This document shows positions 22,676 to 30,248 of a DNA stretch of 40,125 nucleotides, in pieces. Every line of letters begins with the position of its first letter. Positions within the stretch are counted from its first letter, which is position 1. Origin of the DNA: Planotetraspora sp. A-T 1434 (GTDB lineage: Bacteria > Actinomycetota > Actinomycetes > Streptosporangiales > Streptosporangiaceae). Made by a program: the position numbers and the translations under genes. The notes below the pieces were generated by a model. It was not told the DNA's origin, did no database searches, and was given only the letters and a program-made list of their open reading frames with translations. The stretch is from positions 1-40,125 of the forward strand of contig NZ_JAOEGB010000043.1 of NCBI RefSeq assembly GCF_025420585.1, written 5' to 3'.

Positions 22676-23872
22676 GTGACGACGCCGCTGCATCCCGACC
22701 CAGAGCCGAGGCGGCGGGACTACGTGATCATATCGGTCGACGATCATCTGATCGAGCCGTCTGATCTCTTCGAGGGCCGCCTGCCGGAGAAGTACAAGGA
22801 CCAGGCGCCCAAGGTCGTGGAGACCGATGCCGGCCACCAGGTGTGGCGGTACGCCGGGACGACCTATCCGTGCGCCGGGCTCGACGTGGGCGCGGGCCTG
22901 CCGAAGGAGCAGTGGACGCTCGACCCCGTCCGCTTCGAGGACATGCGGCCCGGCTGCTACGACATCGAGGAGCGGATCGCCGACATGGACCGCGCGGGTG
23001 TCTGGGCGGCCCTGTGCTTCCCGGGCATGCTCGCGACCCAGGCCGGCATGCCGTTCGCCAGGACCCGCGACCAGGATCTCGGCCTGGCCCTCGTCAAGGC
23101 GTGGAACGACTGGCACGTGGACGTGTGGGCCGGCACCTACCCCGAGCGGATGATCGCGCTGCAGCTCCCCTGGCTACCCGACCCCGAGGTGGCGGCCAAG
23201 GAGATCAGGGCCAACGCGGCCCGCGGCTTCAAGGCCGTGGTGTTCCCCGAGTTCTCCACGAGGCTGCGGCTCCCGTCGATCCACAGCCGCCACTGGGACC
23301 CGTTCTTCGCCGCCTGCGAGGAGACCGGCACGGTCGTCTGCCTGCACACCGGAGCGTCCTCCTGGGCCCCCGTGCCCTCGACGGACACCCCGATCGAGGC
23401 GATCACCACGCTGATCCCCGCGAGCGCGATGTTCGCGTGCGCGGACTGGCTCTGGTCGGGCGTGCCGCTGCGGTTCCCCGCACTGCGGATCCTGATCGTG
23501 GAGGGCGGCGTCAGCTGGCTGCCGATGCTGGCGGAGCGGGCCGACTACGCGCTCGACCACCCGGTCGCCTCCGAGGCGGGCTGGGACGGCGGCCTCAAGC
23601 CGAGCGAGGTGCTCCGGCGCAACTTCTTCTTTGGCACGCTCGACGACAGCGCGCTCGGGGCGGTACGGCTCGCGGTCGGCATGGAGCACGTGCTGCTGGA
23701 GAGCGGCTACCCTCGCGCGGAGTCGAACTGGCCCGACAACCAGCGCGCGGTCGCCCGCAACCTCGGCAGCCTGCCGCCCGCCGACCTCGCCCGAGTCGCG
23801 TACGGCAACGCGGCCCGCCTGTTCGGGCACCCGCTGCCCTCCCGCGCCTGGCTCCGCATGGAGGAGCTGTAG
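22676..23872 (+). CDS. amidohydrolase-fold protein (ACMSD-like), altered active-site motif
   Basis: A 398-residue protein of the amidohydrolase 2 (ACMSD-like) family. The N-terminal metal-site motif is VDDHLIEPSDLF (about 21-32), the central helix-strand is FKAVVFPEFS, and VCLHTG at about 223-228 holds the expected histidine. Near the C-terminus the family usually has SDYPHxxSxWP, whose aspartate is a catalytic or metal residue. Here it reads ESGYPRAESNWP, so Asp is Gly and His is Arg. The fold is clearly kept, but the enzyme may be inactive or have another chemistry. The GTG start has almost no leader. It stands alone, with decayed genes downstream. Confidence 0.85.
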   Translation: MTTPLHPDPEPRRRDYVIISVDDHLIEPSDLFEGRLPEKYKDQAPKVVETDAGHQVWRYAGTTYPCAGLDVGAGLPKEQWTLDPVRFEDMRPGCYDIEERIADMDRAGVWAALCFPGMLATQAGMPFARTRDQDLGLALVKAWNDWHVDVWAGTYPERMIALQLPWLPDPEVAAKEIRANAARGFKAVVFPEFSTRLRLPSIHSRHWDPFFAACEETGTVVCLHTGASSWAPVPSTDTPIEAITTLIPASAMFACADWLWSGVPLRFPALRILIVEGGVSWLPMLAERADYALDHPVASEAGWDGGLKPSEVLRRNFFFGTLDDSALGAVRLAVGMEHVLLESGYPRAESNWPDNQRAVARNLGSLPPADLARVAYGNAARLFGHPLPSRAWLRMEEL

Positions 23873-23990
23873 TCCCCACGGCGAGGTCGTGCGACACCAT
23901 CACGACCGTCAGCCCGCGGGTCTCCCGTGGCGCGGGCGATGGCGATGCGCTGCCGCTGCCCGCCGGAGAACTCAGTGCGCGCCGAAGCCG
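23873..23990 (-). pseudogene. remnant of an ABC transporter ATPase gene
   Basis: On the minus strand, TEFSGGQRQRIAIARA (about 23990-23930) is an ABC signature segment, and RETRGLTVVMVSHDLAV (about 23925-23873) is a D-loop/switch-histidine segment. They lie in different reading frames and are almost adjacent, so the Walker B region that should lie between them (about 20 residues) is deleted and the frame is shifted. The N-terminal half, including Walker A, is absent. The fragment ends against the amidohydrolase stop codon. This is a decayed gene. Confidence 0.75.
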
Positions 23991-24008
23991 TCCCCGGAAG
24001 ACCGGGCG

Positions 24009-24176
24009 CTTCTCCCCGGCCTCGATGGCCACGTCGAAGCGGTTCTGCGGCGGGGGCAGGGGGCAGTTGAAGTGGGGGGAGAATCCGCACGGCGGCACGT
24101 ACGCGCGGTTGAAGTCGAGCACCACCCGGTCGTCGCCCGGCACGCGCGGCACGGTGAGGAACCGGCCGCCGCCCCG
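24009..24176 (-). pseudogene. C-terminal remnant of a DUF1684-type protein
   Basis: The minus-strand frame reads GRFLTVPRVPGDDRVV, then LDFNRAYVPPCGFSPHF, then NCPLPPPQNRFDVAIEAGEK. This is the conserved C-terminus of DUF1684 proteins (DFNRAYNPPCAF, CPLPPPENRL, AGEK). The sequence before GRFLT matches nothing I recognise, so about 200 N-terminal residues are missing. Downstream it runs directly into the ABC ATPase remnant. The pair marks a deletion scar. Confidence 0.75.
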
Positions 24177-24222
24177 TGTCGATGTGCTGGCGCTCCAGGC
24201 GGGTCGCCGGTCACGCTGTCCG

Positions 24223-24573
24223 TCAGGGGGCAGAGCGACGACCGTCAGTCGGGATACGGGTGTTCTCCCACTCCACGTAGCGGCCGCCCTCTCCGAGCAG
24301 CGCCGTCACCAGCCAGATGAGCACGCCGAAGTCGTCCACGACGCCGATGCCGAGCAGGAAGTCGGGGATGGCGTCGATCGGGGACACGATGTAGGCGACG
24401 GCCATGCCCAGCATTGCGAGCTTGCCCTTGCCGAGCCCGGGGTAGTCGCCCCTCGCCGCCGCGCGGACCATCCGGGGCAGCGCCTTGATCCGGGCCCCCA
24501 GGCCGGGTGATCCGGGCCGGGACACCTCCTGGTAGGCACGCCAGGTCGCCGCCGCACGTCCTGCCTTCGCCAT
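24223..24573 (-). CDS. YkvA-like DUF1232 membrane protein
   Basis: A 116-residue protein with the DUF1232 core at about 50-90, including AVAYIVSPIDAIPDFLLGIGVVDDFGVLIWL. The SPIDAIPDF motif is diagnostic. The core is hydrophobic enough for one or two membrane segments. The biochemical role of the family is unknown. I prefer the ATG at 24573 because GGAGG lies eight bases upstream; a GTG three codons earlier overlaps that site. It lies upstream of the two decayed genes on the same strand. Confidence 0.85.
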   Translation of the reverse strand: MAKAGRAAATWRAYQEVSRPGSPGLGARIKALPRMVRAAARGDYPGLGKGKLAMLGMAVAYIVSPIDAIPDFLLGIGVVDDFGVLIWLVTALLGEGGRYVEWENTRIPTDGRRSAP

Positions 24574-24680
24574 GATGGCCACCTCCGGGAGGCAATCTGC
24601 CCGCTTTGCACTTTCATTAACGTGCCACCTCGCTCAACGTGCGGACCGTTCCCAGCGTTCCGGGGCGGCTACCGGGGCGG

Positions 24681-25850
24681 CTAGCGGGCGGCCGCGTGCC
24701 GGCTGAACGCCTGGAGGATGAGGCCGGTGGCATCGAGCCTGGTGGTCCTCCCCAGCGCGCCGAGCTGGATGCCGCCCGGCCAGGTGTGCCCACCGCCGTC
24801 GATGACGTACGCCTCGACCGTCGCGCCTCCCCCGCAGCGGAACGTCCGGAGCGCCACATCGGAGGCCGGCCTGCTTTCCACACCCCGGCCGCAGGCCATC
24901 GAAGCCGTCCACCGCGACAGGGTCGTCTCGAAAGGCGGAAGCCGCACGCTCCTGAGCCAGGCGGGCACCGAGAACCCGCGGATCTGGGCCGGCAGGTTCA
25001 CCCGGCCCCCGCCGTACGGCACGACCTGGTCGGCGGTGCCATGAAACGTGATGATCGAGGTCGGGCGGGGGTGGGCGCAGGGCCTGGCGATCGTGATGCC
25101 GCTGACCGGCGCGACCGCCGCGAGCCGCCCGCCGAGCCCGCAGACGAGCGCGGCCGCCATCCCGGCACCGTTGGACATACCCGCGGCGAACTCCCTGGTC
25201 CTGTCGACGCACAACGTCGCCTCGAGGTGGTCGAGCAGCACCCGGGCCGCTCGGATCTCGACCTGCTGCGCCCGCGACGGGCCCCTGCCGAAGCCGGGCA
25301 GGATCCATCCCGGCAAGCCCGAAACTGTCTCAGGAGTGACAATGATGTAGCCGAGGTTGGTCCCCGCGATCGGCAGCCGGGTGTAGGCGTCCTGCTGGAC
25401 GGCGTTCGACCCCAGGCCGTGGTAGTTGAGCACGAGCGGCGCGGGCGACGTGTTCGGAAAGCCGACCGGCATGCTGAGCACGTAGTCGAGCTTGATCCCG
25501 TGAACCCGGACCTGGTTTCTGCCTCCGATCGGCGGAGTTTTTCCACAGCCTGTGGACATACCGGGGGACACAGGCGACGCGGGGGACGCCTTCGCCGAGG
25601 TTCTCGTCGTCTCAGGCGCCTTACCGGTCGAGTCACCGGTCTCGGTGGAGGACGGCGAGCAGCCGGCGAGGGCGGCGCACACCCCGGCACAGACCACGGC
25701 ACAGATCACGGCACGAACCACGGCACGCGGCGCGGGAGACAGTGCGGACCGTGCGGGAGACAGTGCGGCAGACAACGCGGCAGACAACGCGGCAGACAAC
25801 GCGGCGGACAGTGCTCCACGCGCCGCGATCAGGCCGGGCGGCCTCCGCAT
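24681..25850 (-). CDS. secreted lipoprotein esterase, PHB-depolymerase/LpqC type
   Basis: A 389-residue lipoprotein. The N-terminus is unusual: an Ala/Leu/Ser stretch of four LSAA units from a 12-bp repeat, then Arg/Val/Cys-rich segments, ending in the lipobox ALAGC at about residue 64. The mature enzyme is an alpha/beta hydrolase with the oxyanion segment LVLNYHGLGSN, nucleophile GMSNGAGM (about 219-226), Asp in HGTADQVVPY and catalytic His in GGGHTWPG. Members cleave short esters such as hydroxybutyrate or feruloyl esters outside the cell. The ATG at 25850 has GGAGG upstream. The true signal peptide may begin at a later internal start, since residues 1-40 are low complexity. Confidence 0.87.
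   Translation of the reverse strand: MRRPPGLIAARGALSAALSAALSAALSAALSPARSALSPAPRAVVRAVICAVVCAGVCAALAGCSPSSTETGDSTGKAPETTRTSAKASPASPVSPGMSTGCGKTPPIGGRNQVRVHGIKLDYVLSMPVGFPNTSPAPLVLNYHGLGSNAVQQDAYTRLPIAGTNLGYIIVTPETVSGLPGWILPGFGRGPSRAQQVEIRAARVLLDHLEATLCVDRTREFAAGMSNGAGMAAALVCGLGGRLAAVAPVSGITIARPCAHPRPTSIITFHGTADQVVPYGGGRVNLPAQIRGFSVPAWLRSVRLPPFETTLSRWTASMACGRGVESRPASDVALRTFRCGGGATVEAYVIDGGGHTWPGGIQLGALGRTTRLDATGLILQAFSRHAAAR
25676..25812. repeat. 12-bp tandem repeats within a coding N-terminus
   Basis: GCGGCAGACAAC repeats about three and a half times at 25767-25812, and a second 12-bp family (CACGGCACAGAT and variants) repeats at about 25696-25730. Both stay in frame and build the N-terminal LSAA and RAV/CAV repeats of the lipoprotein esterase. 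Confidence 0.7.
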
Positions 25851-25880
25851 CCCGATCCTCCCTCCGGGCCCGAGACCCGG

Positions 25881-26840
25881 TTATCCGAGACCGGGGGCCA
25901 GGTACCGTACGGCCTGCGCGACCGGGACGTCGCCGCCCGGCAGCGGGGCCAGGACAGGGGTGTCCAGGCCACTCGCCACATACTCCCGGATCCGGGCGCG
26001 GCATGTCGCGGCATCGCCGTGCACGATGAGATCGTCCACGACCTCGTCCGGGATGGCCTTGACCGCGGCCTGCCGGTCCCCCGCCGCCCACGCCTCGTGC
26101 ATGGGCCGCAACACGTCGCCGCGCCCGAGCCAGTCGTGGAAGGCCGCGTACACCGGCACGGTGAGATAGGCGGCCAGCATCCGGCGGGCGAGTTCGCGCA
26201 CACGCCCGGCGTCCTCGCTCACCACGACGAACAGCCGGGCGATGAGCTCGGTCTCCGGCCCCAGTTCGGCGCGGACCTTCCGTACGTCCTGGGGTGACAC
26301 CCAGTTGGTGATCGCGCCGTCCGCCTCGCTCGCGGCCAGGCGGAGCATGCGCGGGCGCAGCGCGGCCAACACGATCTTCGGCGGGACGGCGGGAGCCCGC
26401 TCCAGCCGGAAGCCGTTCACCTGGAAGGTCTCGTAGCTCTCGGTGACCTTCTGCCCGGCCAGGGCGGCGCGCAGGAACCGCAGGGTGTCACGGGTGCGGG
26501 CGTACGGCTTGACGAACTCCCCGGCGTTCCAGCGCTCCACGATGACGGGCGAGGACGCGCCGATGCCGAGCACGAACCGGCCGGGGGCCACGTCGGCCAG
26601 CGTCGCGGCCGACATGGCGAGCAAACCGGGGCCGCGCGTGGAGACCGGCACGATGGCGCTGCCCAGCCGCAGGCCGGGCGCCCAATCGGCGGCCAAGGCG
26701 AGCGGGACGAACCCGTCCGTGCCGCTCACCTCGGCCGACCAGGCGTCGGTGTATCCCAGCTCCGGCAACTCCGCGATCAGCGCCTTCGACTCGGTCAGCG
26801 TCTCGTCGAAGAACGGGATCGTGATGCCCCAACGGTCCAC
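25881..26840 (-). CDS. LLM-class F420-dependent oxidoreductase
   Basis: A 319-residue TIM-barrel enzyme of the luciferase-like monooxygenase family. It begins VDRWGITIPFFDETLTESKALIAELPELGYTDAWSAEV, with the usual GYTDAWSAE strand, followed by LGSAIVPVSTRGPGLLAMSAATLADVAPGRFVLGIGASSPVIVERWNG-like core (about 60-105). Actinobacterial members mostly use F420 rather than FMN to reduce or oxidise ketones and unsaturated compounds; the cofactor is inferred from the family. I chose the GTG at 26840, with GGAAGGAG five bases upstream; the open frame continuing into the TetR gene is in another phase. An operator-like dyad lies 40 bp upstream. Confidence 0.9.
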   Translation of the reverse strand: MDRWGITIPFFDETLTESKALIAELPELGYTDAWSAEVSGTDGFVPLALAADWAPGLRLGSAIVPVSTRGPGLLAMSAATLADVAPGRFVLGIGASSPVIVERWNAGEFVKPYARTRDTLRFLRAALAGQKVTESYETFQVNGFRLERAPAVPPKIVLAALRPRMLRLAASEADGAITNWVSPQDVRKVRAELGPETELIARLFVVVSEDAGRVRELARRMLAAYLTVPVYAAFHDWLGRGDVLRPMHEAWAAGDRQAAVKAIPDEVVDDLIVHGDAATCRARIREYVASGLDTPVLAPLPGGDVPVAQAVRYLAPGLG

Positions 26841-26879
26841 GGCCACTCCTTCCGGGAGAATCCTTTGAAGCCCTGACCG

Positions 26880-26895
26880 TACCAACCGGACGGTA
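26880..26895. promoter_or_regulatory. TetR-type operator before the LLM gene
   Basis: TACCAACCGGACGGTA has the symmetric pattern TACC-nn-CCGG-nn-GGTA, with 12 of 16 positions symmetric. It lies between the stop of the TetR gene and the start of the LLM gene on the same strand, where a promoter for the LLM gene should be. TetR proteins often bind such CCGG-centred 16-mers, and the TetR gene next door is the likely partner. Confidence 0.5.
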
Positions 26896-26923
26896 TGGCT
26901 TGCTGGGCTGGTCGGCCGGCGGT

Positions 26924-27571
26924 TCAGACGCGAAGTTCGCGGACCACCTCGATGAAGTCCCGGGCCACCCCCCGGATGCCCGGCAGGTGTGACAGCCCGA
27001 CCAGCCGGTCCACCAGCGGGACCGTGCAGTCGATCAGCCGGTAGGTGCGTTCGCAGCCCGGTGAGGTGTCGTGGACCCAGAACAGCACGACGCCCATCGA
27101 CAGCAGCCAGAGCAGCTCGGGCAGCTCGGCCCGCAACTCGGAGTCCATCCGGTCGGCGCAGCCGTCCACCACCTCCAGGTAGATGGCGATCGCCGACTCG
27201 CGCGCCGGGGCCGACTCCGCGCTGAACGGGCTGAGCGGATTGCTCGGCTCGGCCGCGTGCTTGAAGAACTTGACCGCGAACTCGTGGTACGGCTCGGAGA
27301 TCCGCACCCACGCCCGAAGCACGCCGCCGAGCCGCCCGGCAAACGATCTCTCGACGGCCAGGACCTCGCGGCACGCGGCCTCGTGCTCCGCCTGAGCGCG
27401 GTCGTAGTACGCCTGGATCAACTGCTCCTTCGACGTGAAGTAGTAGTAGGCGTTCCCCACCGACACGCCGGCCTCGGCGGCGATCGCCCGCATCGTCGTC
27501 GCCTCGAAGCCCCGCTCTCTGAACAACCGGAGGGCCGTCTCGACGATCAGCTCCCGTGTCTTCTCGGCCAC
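26924..27571 (-). CDS. TetR-family transcriptional regulator
   Basis: About 215 residues. The helix-turn-helix is TRELIVETALRLFRERGFEATTMRAIAAEAGVSVGNAYYYFTSKEQLIQAYYDRA (about 5-59). The C-terminal part is a helical ligand-binding domain containing EFAVKFFKHAAEPSNPLSPFS. The frame extends to 27598, but I use the GTG at 27571, directly before the conserved helix. TACAGT at 27580-27585 on the minus strand could be a -10, making the message leaderless. The LLM oxidoreductase gene follows on the same strand and is the likely target. Confidence 0.85.
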   Translation of the reverse strand: MAEKTRELIVETALRLFRERGFEATTMRAIAAEAGVSVGNAYYYFTSKEQLIQAYYDRAQAEHEAACREVLAVERSFAGRLGGVLRAWVRISEPYHEFAVKFFKHAAEPSNPLSPFSAESAPARESAIAIYLEVVDGCADRMDSELRAELPELLWLLSMGVVLFWVHDTSPGCERTYRLIDCTVPLVDRLVGLSHLPGIRGVARDFIEVVRELRV

Positions 27572-27738
27572 GCACGTCACTGTACGGCTCCGGCCCACGT
27601 CCGGTCATGGACCCGCCAGATGATCGACAGTCCTTCGCAAATTCCGCCGCGCCGCGGGAATGCCGGACACCGGAATGTGGGATCGATCACCATGGCGAGC
27701 TCCCCCGCCACCGACAGATGAGCGACCGGGGAACACAC

Positions 27739-28596
27739 ATGGACATCCGTCCGCCGTGGTGGGGGCTGGCCGGGATGACGACCGTCGTCCTGACGTCCCT
27801 GCCCGCGCACCTGACCACTCCGCCCGGCGGCTTCGCCACGGCACCGCCGACGGCGCACACGGCCACGCCGACGCCGCCCGGCCTCCCGCCCACGGCGAAG
27901 ATCCATACGCCGGAGAGCCCCGCGCCGGGGAGGCCTACGCCGGGGAGTTCCACATCGGAGGGACCGGCGCCGGAAAGCCCGGCCGCCGCGCCTTCCATCG
28001 CGGAGACCCAAGGGCCGGCCGTCCTCGCCGCCGACCCTGTGGCCGCCGCTGTGGCCGCCGCTGTGGCCGCCACGCCCGCCGCCACCCCGGCGACAGTGAC
28101 GGGGAGCCTCGGCGGCACGGTGGGGGCCCAGGCCCAGGCCGCATCCGGCACCACCGCGAACGGCTCAGCCGCCAACGTCCGGCTCGCCCAGCCGGACGCC
28201 ATGCGCCTCCTTCAGGCGGCCGGTCTGGGCTGGCGGTCGTCCGGCCACTGCACCGACCCGCAGCGGCGCGAGTGCACATCCCTGAGCTCCATCAGGTACG
28301 GCACGCTGACGCAGACGATCGAGCTCAAGCGGGCCAGCAAATGCATGATCACCATCACCGGCGGGACCGAGGTCGGCCACTCCCGCGGCTACTACAGCCA
28401 CCAGAACGGGTTCAAAGTCGACATCGACCACAACAAGTGCATCGACGCGTACATCACCGGGACCTTCCGCTTCTGGAAGACCCGGGGAGACGGCGCGGCC
28501 CTCTACTGCCCGTGGCTGTTTCCGGGCCTGCCGCCGCCTCCCGACACCGACATCTACGCGGACGAGCCCAGCCACTGGGACATCCTCTACCGGTGA
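27739..28596 (+). CDS. secreted protein with M15-like D,D-peptidase motif
   Basis: A 285-residue protein. A short hydrophobic N-terminus (about 6-24) is a plausible signal sequence. About 110 residues rich in Pro, Ala, Thr and Gly follow. The C-terminal domain starts near NVRLAQPDAMRLLQAAGLGWRSSGHC and contains ITGGTEVGHSRGYYSHQNGFKVDIDH (about 210-235). The H-x3-G/S-H-x2-G-x-K-x-D spacing resembles the zinc site of M15-type peptidoglycan D,D-peptidases. Several cysteines may form disulfides. A role in wall modification is inferred; many actinobacterial relatives are unstudied. The ATG at 27739 has GGGGA upstream. The stop is created by a 7-bp repeat. Confidence 0.75.
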   Translation: MDIRPPWWGLAGMTTVVLTSLPAHLTTPPGGFATAPPTAHTATPTPPGLPPTAKIHTPESPAPGRPTPGSSTSEGPAPESPAAAPSIAETQGPAVLAADPVAAAVAAAVAATPAATPATVTGSLGGTVGAQAQAASGTTANGSAANVRLAQPDAMRLLQAAGLGWRSSGHCTDPQRRECTSLSSIRYGTLTQTIELKRASKCMITITGGTEVGHSRGYYSHQNGFKVDIDHNKCIDAYITGTFRFWKTRGDGAALYCPWLFPGLPPPPDTDIYADEPSHWDILYR

Positions 28597-28617
28597 CCGG
28601 TGACCGGTGACCGGTGT
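28590..28617. repeat. 7-bp tandem repeat at a stop codon
   Basis: CCGGTGA occurs at 28590, 28597 and 28604, with a diverged copy at 28611. The first copy supplies the TGA stop of the secreted protein gene. The overlapping ACCGGT palindromes may help termination between it and the convergent asd gene; no other hairpin is obvious there. Confidence 0.8.
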
Positions 28618-28656
28618 TCCGGTGATCCGGTAGCTCCCGTGGTGGTCTCCCCGCGG

Positions 28657-29730
28657 TCAGCCTGCGAGGAACTCGGTGGCCACCAGGGCGGCGATCTCGG
28701 CGGTGTTGAGCGCGGCCCCCTTGCGGAGGTTGTCGCCGCACACGAACAGGTCCAGGGTGTTCGGGAAGTCGAGCGCCTGGCGGATCCGGCCGACGTAGGT
28801 GGGGTCGGTGCCCACGACGTCCGCCGGGGTCGGGAAGACGCCGTTCGCCGGGTCGTCCAGCAGCACCACGGTCGGGGCGGCCTCCAGGATCGCGTGGGCG
28901 CCCTCCACGGTCACCGGCCGGTCGAACGTCGCGTGGACGGCCAGCGAGTGCGTGGTCACGACGGGGACGCGAACGCAGGTAGCCGAGACCCTGAGGTCCG
29001 GGATGCCGAGGATCTTTCGCGACTCGTTGCGGACCTTGAGCTCCTCGGAGGACCAGCCGTCGTCCTTGAGCGAGCCCGCCCACGGCACGACGTTGAGCAC
29101 CAGCGGAGCGGGGAACGGCGAGTCGGCCAGGTCGGGGACGGCCTTGCGCACGTCACCGGCCACCGTGCCCATGGTCCGGTCACCGGCGACCGCCTCGATC
29201 TCCGCGTAAAGCCGCTCCGGGCCGGCCACGCCAGCGCCCGACACCGCCTGGTAGGAGGAGACGACCAGCTCACGCAGGCCGTACTCGCGGTGAAGGGCGC
29301 CGATGGCGGCCATCATCGACAGCGTCGTGCAGTTGGGGTTGGAGATGATCCCCTTGGGCCGGTTCAGCGCCTGCTCGGGGTTGCACTCGGGCACCACGAG
29401 CGGCACGTCCGGGTCCATGCGGAAGGCGCCGGAGTTGTCCACGGCCACCGCGCCGCGCGACGCCGCGATCGGCGCCCACTCGGCGGACACCTCGTCGGGC
29501 ACGTCGAACATGGCGATGTCGACCCCGTCGAACGCCTCCGGGGACAGGGCCTGGACGACGACGTCCTCCCCGCGGACCTGGAGGACCTTCCCGGCCGACC
29601 GCGGCGAGGCGATCAGGCGGATCTCTCCGTACGCGTCGGACAGGTCGGTCCGGTTCGTCAGGATGTCCAGCATGACGGTGCCCACGGCACCGGTGGCGCC
29701 GACGACGGCGAGGGTGGGCTTGCGACTCAT
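28657..29730 (-). CDS. asd: aspartate-semialdehyde dehydrogenase
   Basis: A 357-residue NADPH-dependent enzyme that reduces aspartyl phosphate to aspartate semialdehyde, the step after aspartokinase towards lysine, methionine, threonine and diaminopimelate. The NADP site is [16 protein letters not shown] (about 6-21). The catalytic cysteine lies in ISNPNCTTL (about 131-139), and the substrate-binding segment [14 protein letters not shown] follows. [16 protein letters not shown] near residue 255 contains the active-site histidine. The ATG overlaps the lysC stop by 4 bp (ATGA), so the two are translationally coupled. It converges with the M15-like gene. Confidence 0.97.
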   Translation of the reverse strand: MSRKPTLAVVGATGAVGTVMLDILTNRTDLSDAYGEIRLIASPRSAGKVLQVRGEDVVVQALSPEAFDGVDIAMFDVPDEVSAEWAPIAASRGAVAVDNSGAFRMDPDVPLVVPECNPEQALNRPKGIISNPNCTTLSMMAAIGALHREYGLRELVVSSYQAVSGAGVAGPERLYAEIEAVAGDRTMGTVAGDVRKAVPDLADSPFPAPLVLNVVPWAGSLKDDGWSSEELKVRNESRKILGIPDLRVSATCVRVPVVTTHSLAVHATFDRPVTVEGAHAILEAAPTVVLLDDPANGVFPTPADVVGTDPTYVGRIRQALDFPNTLDLFVCGDNLRKGAALNTAEIAALVATEFLAG

Positions 29731-30248
29731 CGTCCGGTACCTCCATACACAACGGCCTCGACCTGGTCCGCGTCGAGGTCGAACGCCCGGTGCGCGGCCG
29801 TGACGGCCTGGTCCACCTCGTTCTGCCCCACGACGACCGAGATGCGGATCTCCGAGGTGGAGATCATCTCGATGTTGACGCCCGCGTCCGCCAGGGCGCT
29901 GAAGAACTTCGCGGTGACACCCGGGTGCGACCGCATCCCCGCCCCGATCAGCGACACCTTGCCGATCTGGTCGTCGTACAGCAGCGACTCGAAGGCCACC
30001 TGGCTCTGGATCTTCTTCAGCGCCGTGAGAGCCGTCTGGCTGTCGTTCGTCGGCAGCGTGAAGGAGATGTCGGTCCGCCCGGTCGCCGCCGCCGACACGT
30101 TCTGCACGATCATGTCGATGTTGATCTCGGCGTCCGCCAGCGTCCTGAAGATCGTGGCAGCCTCTCCGACCTTGTCGGGCACCCCGACCACAGTGATCTT
30201 GGCCTCGCTCCGGTCGTGCGCGACTCCGGAGATGATGGGCTGCTCCAT
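29727..30248 (-). CDS. predicted internal start for the aspartokinase beta subunit
   Basis: Met252 of the aspartokinase (ATG at 30248, starting [18 protein letters not shown]) would give a 173-residue protein made only of the two ACT domains. In Corynebacterium and some other bacteria the same gene yields alpha and beta subunits from such an internal in-frame start, with a beta subunit of about 172 residues. AAGGAACC precedes this ATG, a plausible but weak ribosome site. The call is by analogy. Confidence 0.5.
   Translation of the reverse strand: MEQPIISGVAHDRSEAKITVVGVPDKVGEAATIFRTLADAEINIDMIVQNVSAAATGRTDISFTLPTNDSQTALTALKKIQSQVAFESLLYDDQIGKVSLIGAGMRSHPGVTAKFFSALADAGVNIEMISTSEIRISVVVGQNEVDQAVTAAHRAFDLDADQVEAVVYGGTGR

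Noticed and set aside
26841-27608. Single 575-residue fusion of a TetR-like region with the LLM oxidoreductase
   Set aside because: The upstream part is an out-of-frame shadow of the TetR gene; the true TetR frame stops at 26924, and the LLM gene has its own ribosome site.
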